Assembly (NCBI GenBank): GCA_900466605.1
Contig: UBMU01000052.1
Location: 1 to 42,291 of the forward strand
Direction: 5' to 3'
Length of the DNA stretch: 42,291 nt
DNA from: Hyphomicrobiales bacterium
GTDB taxonomy: Bacteria > Pseudomonadota > Alphaproteobacteria > Rhizobiales > Rhizobiaceae
Shown here one piece after another: positions 1 through 7,554 of this stretch. The notes under the pieces were generated by a model. The model was not told the DNA's origin and searched no databases. It saw nothing but the letters and a program-made list of their open reading frames with translations. The position numbers and the translations under genes were made by a program. Positions within the stretch are counted from its first letter, which is position 1; every line of letters begins with the position of its first letter.

Positions 1-413
1 TTTGCGGTGATGGCGGAAGCGTCGCGCGAGTTCAACTGGTCGCTGCCGATGCCGGTTATCGCCAAGATCTGGCGTGACGGCTGCATCATCCGCTCGCAGT
101 TCCTCGACGAGATCACCTCGGCCTTCACCAAGGCTCCTGATGCGGCCAACCTGATCGTGACGCCTGCCTTCTCCGAGATGGTCAGGAATCGATCCCGGCG
201 CTGCGCCGTGTCGTTGCCGCCGCTTTGCAGACCGGTCTGCCGGTTCCGGCATTGACCTCGGCACTGACTTATTTCGACGCCTACCGCCAGGGCCGTGGCA
301 CCGCCAACCTGATCCAGGCGCAACGCGACTTCTTCGGCGCCCATGGCTTCGATCGTCTCGACGGCAAGGACTTCCACCACGGGCTCTGGGGCAGCGGTGC
401 CGCTACCTTCTAG
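1..413 (+). pseudogene. gnd: 6-phosphogluconate dehydrogenase, 3' part with frameshift
   Basis: This is the C-terminal part of the decarboxylating NADP-dependent 6-phosphogluconate dehydrogenase of the oxidative pentose phosphate pathway; the gene begins before the window. The first frame reads FNWSLPMPVIAKIWRDGCIIRS, typical of the all-helical C-terminal domain, up to SEMV near base 180. The sense then continues one frame over as ESIPALRRVVAAAL and ends with the family tail (LIQAQRDFFGAHGFDR, then FHHGLWG). The break lies at about bases 181-187, where restoring one base (GTC AAG GAA instead of GTC AG GAA) rejoins the frames. The tail residues are otherwise well preserved, so this is either a very recent mutation or a base-calling error. 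No neighbour in the window suggests a functional link. Confidence 0.85.
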
Positions 414-569
414 TCGAACGCTGTCCTAGGTTTCTGGTGTTCTGTCTCCTCGCGGCATCGCCGGCTTTCAGCTGGGTACGCGAAATTGCCTTGCGGGCAA
501 AGGCGCAAATTGCGACGAGTGCATCAAGGGAAAGCAGCGGGTGGCGTTCTAGAATACCTAAACCAACGC

Positions 570-1499
570 TCACCCATCGAAGCTCTCTTGTTCACGTAAC
601 AGGCTTTTCCTGAAGTGCGCGATAAAACTCTTGATAGTCGGTGATGGCTCCACCTTTCGGTAGGCAATCGCAAGGTCTGATGTCACCGAACAGCCCTTCA
701 GTTTCGTATAGGCGATGCCTGGAAGTCGGACGCACTGGAACGAGCGCGGCACCAGCGCAACTCCGACGCCAAGCAGCACCATACTTGCGATCGTTGTAAA
801 ATCACGTCCGGAACTGTTGATATTGGGCTCGAACCCTGCCTCCTGGCAGGCAACAATTGTGTTGCGATGAAAGCCAACCTCCGGCGGCTGCCGCGGCGTA
901 ATGAACACTTCCGAGGATAGCGACTTCAGCGAGATCGCGGGTGCCGATGCCGCGGGATGTCCTGCTGGCAACGCAATCACAAAGTCTTCACGCGCGGCAA
1001 CTTCTGCTGCCAAACCGGCAGGAAGCGAAATTGGCGGTCTGATGAATCCAAGATCAAGGGTCCTATCAGCAATCTTATCAAGCTGTTGACGGATCTCCAT
1101 TTCGACTAGCAGGAATTCGATCCCGGGCCTCGATGCCTTGAACCTCGAAAGCGCGTCTCCGAGAACGCCTGAATATGCGGCAGAGGCAACGTAACCGACG
1201 GAGATCCGTTCCATTTCGCCCTTAGCTGCGCGGTGAACGTTCTCTACCGCGTCGTCCACCGTATTCAGAACTCTCCGTGCTTGCTCGGCCAGCTCTAATC
1301 CTGCCTGTGTCAGCCGAAGCGACCGTCTGCTTCGATCAAGAAGGGACACGCCTAAAAGGGTCTCCAGCTTTATGACCTGTTGGCTAAGTCCGGGCTGCGC
1401 AATCCCCAGCTTCGCGGCTGCCCGCTCGAAGTTTTGCTCCTCAGATAGAGCAAGAAAATACCTGAGGTGACGAAGTTCGAGGCTGGCTAGGTTCTTCAA
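570..1499 (-). CDS. LysR-family transcriptional regulator
   Basis: A full-length LysR regulator of 309 residues. The N-terminal winged helix-turn-helix covers about residues 8-66 (LRHLRYFLALSEEQNFERAA, then GIAQPGLSQQVIKLE), followed by a linker helix and a periplasmic-binding-like effector domain from about residue 95. The family resembles CatR/BenM-type regulators, but the inducer cannot be read from the sequence. The start is a TTG preceded by AGGTGA at suitable spacing; the only nearby upstream ATG is out of frame. It is divergent from the siderophore receptor at 1640, and the 140-base gap holds an iron-operator-like site, so it may co-regulate that operon. Function as a LysR regulator is clear; target is inferred. 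Confidence 0.9.
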   Translation of the reverse strand: MKNLASLELRHLRYFLALSEEQNFERAAAKLGIAQPGLSQQVIKLETLLGVSLLDRSRRSLRLTQAGLELAEQARRVLNTVDDAVENVHRAAKGEMERISVGYVASAAYSGVLGDALSRFKASRPGIEFLLVEMEIRQQLDKIADRTLDLGFIRPPISLPAGLAAEVAAREDFVIALPAGHPAASAPAISLKSLSSEVFITPRQPPEVGFHRNTIVACQEAGFEPNINSSGRDFTTIASMVLLGVGVALVPRSFQCVRLPGIAYTKLKGCSVTSDLAIAYRKVEPSPTIKSFIAHFRKSLLREQESFDG

Positions 1500-1580
1500 T
1501 TTTCACCTGTTTCATAACTGCGGATTCTGAAATTCGGTCGCCACACTATTGGATCGCGAAAAAGAAAGCGTCTAGGAAGA

Positions 1581-1595
1581 TGACACAAATTGTCA
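1581..1595. promoter_or_regulatory. RirA-type iron-responsive operator candidate (TGA-N9-TCA)
   Basis: TGACACAAATTGTCA is an inverted repeat (TGACA / TGTCA) that fits the TGA-N9-TCA pattern known for the rhizobial iron regulator RirA. It lies 45 bases before the GTG start of the TonB-dependent siderophore receptor, in the gap shared with the divergent LysR gene. Repression by iron-replete RirA is the expected effect; this is inferred from motif and context. Confidence 0.55.
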
Positions 1596-1601
1596 AGTTT
1601 T

Positions 1602-1617
1602 AGGGCGCGTGCGCCCT
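1602..1617 (+). promoter_or_regulatory. GC-rich hairpin in receptor leader
   Basis: AGGGCGCGTGCGCCCT has two perfect 7-base arms around GT and is followed 6 bases later by five T residues, then the receptor start at 1640. It could act as a leader attenuator or transcript-stability element, or be a second protein-binding palindrome. The two-base loop would force some arm pairs open in RNA. Confidence 0.35.
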
Positions 1618-1639
1618 GGATGTTTTTCGTGAGGGTGAC

Positions 1640-3778
1640 GTGAACCGCAAGTACTTCTCTTTACTTCTGCTTTCAACGGTATGTGGGCCGGCGTTGGTAC
1701 CGGTCTCAGCCTCAGCGCAGGATGAAGGTGGCGCTACTCTGCTTGCTCCTATCACGGTAACGGCGGAGGGACAGGAAAATCCAACTGCTCCAATCAACGG
1801 ATACGTTGCGAAAACCAGCGCCACGGCGACAAAGACGGGTACCTCGCTCCTCGAAACACAGCAGTCGATATCCATCATCACCGCGGATCAGATCAGGGCC
1901 CAGGGAGCGAATAATCTTGGGGAGGCGCTCGGCTACACCTCTGGCGTCATCGGAGAGCCGTATGGGACGGATTCCCGCTTTGATTCGCCGAGAATTCGCG
2001 GCTTTGATGGTCGCCAATCCCAGTTCCTAAACGGTCTGAAGGTCATGCGCACTGCAGGTGCGCCGCCCTATGAGCTGTACGGGCTGGAGCGCGTTGAAGT
2101 CCTGAAGGGACCGGCGTCAGTTTTGTACGGCCAGGGCAACCCGGGCGGAATGATCAACCTGATAGCCAAACGCCCCACTTTCGAGAAGTTCGGTGAAGTT
2201 GGTCTGGAGGTCGGCAACTACGATACCTACGGGACGTTCGTCGACGTTGGCGGGCCCCTGAAAGACGGGTCAGATTTCGCGTATCGTCTGACCGGCGTCG
2301 CCCGCCATGCCAATCAGCAGGTCGAGGAGCTCGACGATGACCGATATTTCGTTGCGCCTGCGTTCACGTGGAAGCCTGACGAAGACACCTCGTTCACACT
2401 TCTAACAAGCTTTCAGCATGACAATCCAAGTTCTCCGTCGCTGCTGCCTGTCTCGTTGACCTTGAATTCAGTTAGTCCTTTAGGGCGCGACTTCTATGTC
2501 GGCGACGGAAACTTTGACCGCTCCAGCCGCAATCAAGCAAACATTGGTTACGAGTTCGAGCAGCAACTGGGTGATGAATGGAGGTTCAGACAGAGTTTCC
2601 GTTACGCCAATCTGGATTGGCAATATCAGGCTCTTGGAATGTCTTCATTGACCGGCGGTGTTTTGCCCGACGGCGTAACAATCCGGCGAAATGCCACCTT
2701 CCAGGATGAAAGACTGAATACTGTAAATATCGACAACAATGTGCTTGGTGAATTCTCCACCGGTGACCTCGACCACAAGGTGCTAGTTGGCGTCGATTAC
2801 CGCTACTTTGATAACAAGACCGGGACGCAGTTTTTTCAGGCCACGGGTCTCAACTCCAGAAATCCAGTTTACGGCGCGCCAATTGTCCTTGCCGCAAGAG
2901 CGACTACGGATACCTTTGTCGATTCAACGCTAAGCCAGGTTGGGCTCTACGCACAGGACGAGCTCGCCTTCGACAATTGGCGAGCGACGGTTGGGCTGCG
3001 CCAGGATTGGGCGCAGACTGAGGGAGACTCCATCAACCGAAACACCAATGTTGCTCGACCTTTAGACAAGAACGATCAAAAGCTGACCGGGCGAGCCGGT
3101 CTCTCCTACATATTTGATAACGGCGTCGCGCCCTACGTTAGTTATGCGACTTCGTTCGAGCCAGTTCCGGTTCCGTCGAATAGCCAGCCGCTTGATCCAA
3201 CAACAGGCGAGCAAGTTGAGATCGGCGTCAAGTACCAGCCAGATAGCTGGAATGGGTTCCTTTCGCTTGCCGCGTACGATCTAAGGCAACAGAAGGTGGC
3301 CGTTCTCGACCCGACAACGCTGACCTATTTTCAGCTTGGGGAGGTCCACGTGAAAGGTATTGAAGCGGAAAGCGTCGTCAGTCTGACAGAGGGTTTGGAC
3401 CTGCGCGCGGCATATACCTACACCGACAGCGAAATCATAGGTGGTTCCGACAATGGCAACGAGCTCGACAATACACCTCGCCATGCAGCTAGCCTCTGGG
3501 CGGACTATACTTTCAGGGAAGGGTCTCGTCTGGAAGGATTTGGCGCCGGCGCGGGTATACGCTATATCGGCGACCGATATGGAAATACTGCAAACACATA
3601 CGACCTCGATGCCGTTGCGCTTCTTGACGCATCAATCCACTATCAAAAAGATGGGATCAGGGCTTCACTCAATTTCGCAAACCTCGGCGATAAGGACTAC
3701 ATCTCCAGCTGCGGCACCTTTGGCTGCAGTTATGGAAATGGAAGAAGTGTGATGGGACGCCTGTCCTTCTCATGGTGA
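1640..3778 (+). CDS. TonB-dependent siderophore receptor (FhuA/FoxA type)
   Basis: An outer-membrane gated channel for a ferric siderophore, 712 residues. A signal peptide ends near residue 26 (PVSASA), followed by a TonB-box-like APITVTAE at about residues 36-43. The plug domain follows at about 65-170, with LERVEVLKGPASVLYGQG and PGGMINLIAKRP typical of siderophore receptors. The rest is beta-barrel, and the chain ends in an aromatic residue (LSFSW), as expected for outer-membrane barrels. The start is GTG. It heads an operon with FhuD, FhuB and a FhuF-like reductase, which points to a hydroxamate siderophore such as ferrichrome or ferrioxamine. Exact ligand is not readable. An iron-operator-like site lies upstream. 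Confidence 0.93.
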   Translation: MNRKYFSLLLLSTVCGPALVPVSASAQDEGGATLLAPITVTAEGQENPTAPINGYVAKTSATATKTGTSLLETQQSISIITADQIRAQGANNLGEALGYTSGVIGEPYGTDSRFDSPRIRGFDGRQSQFLNGLKVMRTAGAPPYELYGLERVEVLKGPASVLYGQGNPGGMINLIAKRPTFEKFGEVGLEVGNYDTYGTFVDVGGPLKDGSDFAYRLTGVARHANQQVEELDDDRYFVAPAFTWKPDEDTSFTLLTSFQHDNPSSPSLLPVSLTLNSVSPLGRDFYVGDGNFDRSSRNQANIGYEFEQQLGDEWRFRQSFRYANLDWQYQALGMSSLTGGVLPDGVTIRRNATFQDERLNTVNIDNNVLGEFSTGDLDHKVLVGVDYRYFDNKTGTQFFQATGLNSRNPVYGAPIVLAARATTDTFVDSTLSQVGLYAQDELAFDNWRATVGLRQDWAQTEGDSINRNTNVARPLDKNDQKLTGRAGLSYIFDNGVAPYVSYATSFEPVPVPSNSQPLDPTTGEQVEIGVKYQPDSWNGFLSLAAYDLRQQKVAVLDPTTLTYFQLGEVHVKGIEAESVVSLTEGLDLRAAYTYTDSEIIGGSDNGNELDNTPRHAASLWADYTFREGSRLEGFGAGAGIRYIGDRYGNTANTYDLDAVALLDASIHYQKDGIRASLNFANLGDKDYISSCGTFGCSYGNGRSVMGRLSFSW

Positions 3779-3788
3779 GCTTTGCGAT

Positions 3789-4655
3789 ATGCTAAGCAGG
3801 CGTCAGCTTCTGATATCGCTGGCAGCGACTGCTTTCCCGACAAACGGGCGCGCGGAGCCGATAAGGCGAATAGCTGCAATCGATTGGGCGATGCTGGATA
3901 CCAGCATTGCCCTTGGCGCCGTGCCGGTTGCTGCAACAGAGCTTATCCGGTTTCGCAAGGACGCAGTTGAACCTGAGGTTCCCGACACGGTTGCCGACCT
4001 TGGGCTGCGGGGCTCACCAAATCTGGAATATCTGTTGCGTCTCAAACCGGACCTCATCTTGAGTTCGCCCTTCTATGCCCGTCAGGAAGCCGCGCTGGCG
4101 AAAATTGCCCCCGTCTTTTCGTTGCCATTCTACGTCAGAGGTGAGGGGCCACTTCAAAAGTCGATTGATGCGGTGACCAAACTTGGCTCCCGGTTGGGGA
4201 GAGAAGCTGAGGCACAACGCCTTCTTGCCGAGAGGGACGGGATCATTGGCTCGCTGACGGCCATGCTTCGTCCCTTCAGCGGGCGCCCCACTTATCTCAT
4301 CAACGTGGGTGATGCTCGACACTTCCGAGCCTTCGGGAGTGACAGCATGTTTGGGGATACCATGACCGTGCTGGGTCTGCCGAACGCTTGGAGCGATCGC
4401 TCCCGCTACACCTTTGCCGCTCCAGTGCCACTCGAGGCGCTGGCCGCTCGTCCGGACGCTCGGATCGTCGTGATTTCGGAGGTCCCGGTGGAAGCGCGAA
4501 GCGGACTAAGAGATAGCCGCATCTGGCGCTCCTTGGAACCGGTGAGGCGCTCACGGGTCTACTATCTTGCAAATATAAACGCCTATGGCGGCATCGGGGC
4601 TAGCATGCGCTTTGCCCGCCTGTTCACGGCTGCGCTAACGGCAGGTGATCCTTGA
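3789..4655 (+). CDS. fhuD: Siderophore ABC transporter substrate-binding protein, FhuD-like
   Basis: A periplasmic binding protein of 288 residues that would pass ferric hydroxamate from the receptor to the FhuB permease. The N-terminus MLSRRQLLISLAATAF carries a twin-arginine pattern (SRRQLL), as in E. coli FhuD. The FhuD-type fold is indicated by IAAIDWAMLDTSIALGAVPVA at the start of the mature part, then LEYLLRLKPDLILSSPFY, and a C-terminal ARPDARIVVISE segment. It begins 10 bases after the receptor and its stop overlaps the FhuB start by 4 bases, so the two are translationally coupled. Assignment to FhuD over other class III binding proteins rests on similarity and on the adjacent double-length permease. 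Confidence 0.88.
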   Translation: MLSRRQLLISLAATAFPTNGRAEPIRRIAAIDWAMLDTSIALGAVPVAATELIRFRKDAVEPEVPDTVADLGLRGSPNLEYLLRLKPDLILSSPFYARQEAALAKIAPVFSLPFYVRGEGPLQKSIDAVTKLGSRLGREAEAQRLLAERDGIIGSLTAMLRPFSGRPTYLINVGDARHFRAFGSDSMFGDTMTVLGLPNAWSDRSRYTFAAPVPLEALAARPDARIVVISEVPVEARSGLRDSRIWRSLEPVRRSRVYYLANINAYGGIGASMRFARLFTAALTAGDP

Positions 4656-6616
4656 TCCGAAGTGTGGCCTGTATCATTGTAGCGAGCTTTGTTGCTGTCG
4701 CACTTCAGCTCTACAACGCGACGACTTTCCTCCCATTTTCGGAATGGGTATCGAGTGGTCTTGCGGGCGATGAGCTGACAACGAAGCAAATCATCTTCTA
4801 CTATTCGTTGCTTCCCCGTGGTGCCATCGCACTTGTCGCCGGCGCTATGCTCGGATTGGCGGGTGCACTCTTTCAGCAGATTTTTCGTAATCCAATCGCC
4901 GATTCCTCAACGCTGGGCATTTCCGCGGGGTCTCAGCTCGCGATCGTTTCTGCGACGCTTTTTGCGCCCACCTTGGTTGACGAAGCGCGCATTTCTGTTG
5001 CGCTTGTCGGAGGCGCTCTTGCCGCTAGCGCCGTCTTCTACTTGGGATGGCGCCGCCGGTTCGATCCTGTCGCAATGGTAATCGCCGGTATGCTCGTCAG
5101 TATCACAGCAAGTGCCGTGGCTGCGGCACTGACGATCTCTCAAGGCGAATACCTGATGTCGCTCGTGACCTGGAACGGTGGCTCGCTGAGCCAGCAGGAT
5201 TGGGCGCCTTCAATACACCTGGCCTTGGCACTCGCGGCCGCCTTGGTTGTAGCACTAGTACTGGCTAGGCCACTGCAATTGCTATCGCTGGACAATCAGT
5301 TTGCCGGAGCCCTCGGCGTCAATGTAGTGCATGTACGTGTCGCGGCCGCGGCACTGGGGGTCTCAGTAAGTGCTCTTGTATCAGCCGAAGTCGGTCTGGT
5401 CGGCTTCGTGGGGCTTGCGGCACCGCATATTGCAAGAGGCTGTGGCGTCCGCGGTGCTAGAGTGATGCTAGTCTCCAGTACGGTGGCAGGCGGCCTACTT
5501 CTCTGGATTTGCGACGGTTTTGTTCAGGTAGCTGCATCGTCTATCGGCGAGAATTTTCCGACCGGCGCAATCACAGGAATGCTTGGTGGTCCGCTTCTCC
5601 TGTGGCTGCTTCCGAGAATCCGGTATGCGACACCAATCAGGGATGCAAGCGGACAGCAAATTGTCGGAAATGCTTCCTGCCATCTTCTGCTGACAGCTGG
5701 TGCCTGCGTCAGTTTTATCGCGATAGCAAGCTTGTTCGTGGCCAGAGAGCAGCACGGCTGGTTTCTCCTTTCCATAGCTGACCTCAGGCAGGTGCTTCCG
5801 ATGCGTTGGCCCCGCATCGTCGCAGCCGTAGCTGCCGGAGGGCTGCTTGGCATATCGGGTGCCGTACTTCAAAGGCTTACGTCAAATCCGTTAGCGGGGC
5901 CAGAAGTGCTCGGCGTCAGTGGCGGGGCTGGCATTGGGTTTGCAGTTGTACTGACTTTGCTGGCTACGCCGACACAAGCGGATATATTCCTTGGTTCGGT
6001 GATCGGCGCCGCGATCACAACGATTATAGTCATCGCCTACGGGGGGCGTCGCCGACTTGAACCTGAACGTTTGCTTTTGGCAGGTGTTGCGACCAGCTCC
6101 CTAACGTCCGCGATTTTGGGTGCATTGCTGGCAATAGGCGACCAACGCTCGTGGCAGATTCTGAACTGGTTGGCAGGTTCTGGAGCATCGGTGGAGGCTT
6201 CGGCGGCGCTAAGCCTCGTCGGGATATCAGCGGCCGTCCTTTCTTGCGTATTGCTGATAAGCCGATGGCTTATGCTCTTGCCTCTTGGTGTCAGCCTAAA
6301 CACTGCGCTGGGGGTTCCTTTGCGATCCGCCAGAATGCTGGCGATCGGTCTCGCCGCGCTATCGACCGGAGCTGCATCGTTGCTGGTTGGCCCACTGAGC
6401 TTTATTGGCTTACTTGCTCCGCACATTGCCGCTAGGGCGGGTTTTTCGAAGGCCCGTAATCAGGTGATTGCGTCATTCGTCTTCGGAAGTGCGCTCATGC
6501 TCGGGGCCGATTTGGGCGCAAGAAACCTGACGTTCCCGTACGAGCTTCCGCTAGGGTTGTTCGCCGCTCTGATCGGTGCTCCATACTTGGCCTACTTGGT
6601 GACGCGAAGGGTATGA
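4652..6616 (+). CDS. fhuB: Ferric-hydroxamate ABC transporter permease FhuB (double-length)
   Basis: An inner-membrane permease of 654 residues made of two tandem FecCD-type halves, the arrangement typical of FhuB. Each half repeats the family signature: LAGALFQQIFRNPIADSSTLGISAG in the first and ISGAVLQRLTSNPLAGPEVLGVSGG in the second. Each also has the loop that contacts the ATPase (VGFVGLAAPHIARG and LSFIGLLAPHIAAR). The start is TTG within the FhuD stop region (TTGA overlap). No FhuC-type ATPase gene occurs in this operon, although one is required for transport; it must come from elsewhere, possibly the ATPase at 26854-27672. The stop overlaps the next start by 4 bases. Confidence 0.94.
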   Translation: MIRSVACIIVASFVAVALQLYNATTFLPFSEWVSSGLAGDELTTKQIIFYYSLLPRGAIALVAGAMLGLAGALFQQIFRNPIADSSTLGISAGSQLAIVSATLFAPTLVDEARISVALVGGALAASAVFYLGWRRRFDPVAMVIAGMLVSITASAVAAALTISQGEYLMSLVTWNGGSLSQQDWAPSIHLALALAAALVVALVLARPLQLLSLDNQFAGALGVNVVHVRVAAAALGVSVSALVSAEVGLVGFVGLAAPHIARGCGVRGARVMLVSSTVAGGLLLWICDGFVQVAASSIGENFPTGAITGMLGGPLLLWLLPRIRYATPIRDASGQQIVGNASCHLLLTAGACVSFIAIASLFVAREQHGWFLLSIADLRQVLPMRWPRIVAAVAAGGLLGISGAVLQRLTSNPLAGPEVLGVSGGAGIGFAVVLTLLATPTQADIFLGSVIGAAITTIIVIAYGGRRRLEPERLLLAGVATSSLTSAILGALLAIGDQRSWQILNWLAGSGASVEASAALSLVGISAAVLSCVLLISRWLMLLPLGVSLNTALGVPLRSARMLAIGLAALSTGAASLLVGPLSFIGLLAPHIAARAGFSKARNQVIASFVFGSALMLGADLGARNLTFPYELPLGLFAALIGAPYLAYLVTRRV

Positions 6617-7320
6617 CTATGCAAAGTCTGGCCCAACTTCCTTCGCCATTCTCAGACTGTTCGGCGTACTTTTACGCCACGACAGAAACCGATGCTCTGC
6701 CTGTTTCCAACCTTTTGAATGATCCTGCAATCGCTGAAAGAGGTGTTAAGTCGATCATCGACAAATGGGGGCCGGGCGATGAAATCGCAGGCGCATCGTT
6801 ATGGTCCTACGGATATTTTCTTCGCTTGTTGCGGCCGGTCCTTGCCTATGGGGTTCTTGCTGACGTCTGGTTTGATGTGAGCCCAGATCGTACGAGCGCC
6901 GGGCTAACGCCTGGCGGCACGCTCCAGCACTTTCATGTCGATCAGCGGCTGCCAAGGAAGGTGGCTTTATCGGAAATGATGACGCATTTGGATATGGCGA
7001 TTGTCTACTGCTCTCAGTCTACCCGCACGAAGGAGCGGCTGCATCGTAGCAATGCGGAATACGTGGTTTTTCGCGCGGTAAGCCAGCTTGCTGCAATGTC
7101 GATGACAGGCGAACAGAGAGACCGGATTGCGGCCGTTCAGGAGTTCATCTCTCAATCACCCCGTTTCGGACTAACGATCGATCAAGCCTCCGATTTAACG
7201 CGGCGAAGAGTGTGTTGCCTAAGAGATCGCCTATTAGGTTTGTCGAGGTGTTCAAGTGCTTGCCCGCTCTCGACGAGCCGGTCTTGCCAACAGCTGTTCG
7301 GCCCCCAACAACGGAGATGA
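6613..7320 (+). CDS. FhuF-like siderophore-iron reductase
   Basis: A cytoplasmic protein of 235 residues resembling FhuF, which reduces ferric siderophore so that iron is released after import. Its C-terminus holds RRVCCLRDRLLGLSRCSSAC, matching the family's 2Fe-2S motif but with spacing CC-x10-C-x3-C (Cys 201, 202, 213, 217); the usual form is CC-x10-C-x2-C. The preceding region (ASLWSYGYFLRLLRPVLAYG, then HFHVD) fits the helical FhuF N-terminal part. It overlaps fhuB by 4 bases and is the last gene of the operon. The tail after the cysteines is unusually long, about 18 residues. Whether the altered spacing still holds a cluster is unknown. Confidence 0.75.
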   Translation: MTMQSLAQLPSPFSDCSAYFYATTETDALPVSNLLNDPAIAERGVKSIIDKWGPGDEIAGASLWSYGYFLRLLRPVLAYGVLADVWFDVSPDRTSAGLTPGGTLQHFHVDQRLPRKVALSEMMTHLDMAIVYCSQSTRTKERLHRSNAEYVVFRAVSQLAAMSMTGEQRDRIAAVQEFISQSPRFGLTIDQASDLTRRRVCCLRDRLLGLSRCSSACPLSTSRSCQQLFGPQQRR

Positions 7321-7554
7321 CGGGCCTTTGAGCGCCTGGTCGACCATAGGTGAATCAAGAGTGGGTGCGTGGCGGTTGGTTGAAACATCACTGTCGGGAC
7401 CCACGCCCTGATACGGTTAGGGCAGCGCGGTGCCTTCGTGCCAACTTCCAAAGTTGTAAAGCGAAAAGGTGCGCGTCAGCCCCATCCAGGTACATTGGAC
7501 GCAGTAATGTGCTAGAATACTGAGTTCGTATCTCTACCATGCGAGGGATCGCGA
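7321..7554. other. Intergenic region before the cyclase gene
   Basis: No convincing ORF. A possible sigma-70-like promoter, TTGGAC then 17 bases then TACTGA, lies about 50 bases before the cyclase start. GAGGGATCG just before 7555 can serve as the ribosome binding site. No strong terminator was seen after the fhu operon. Confidence 0.3.
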
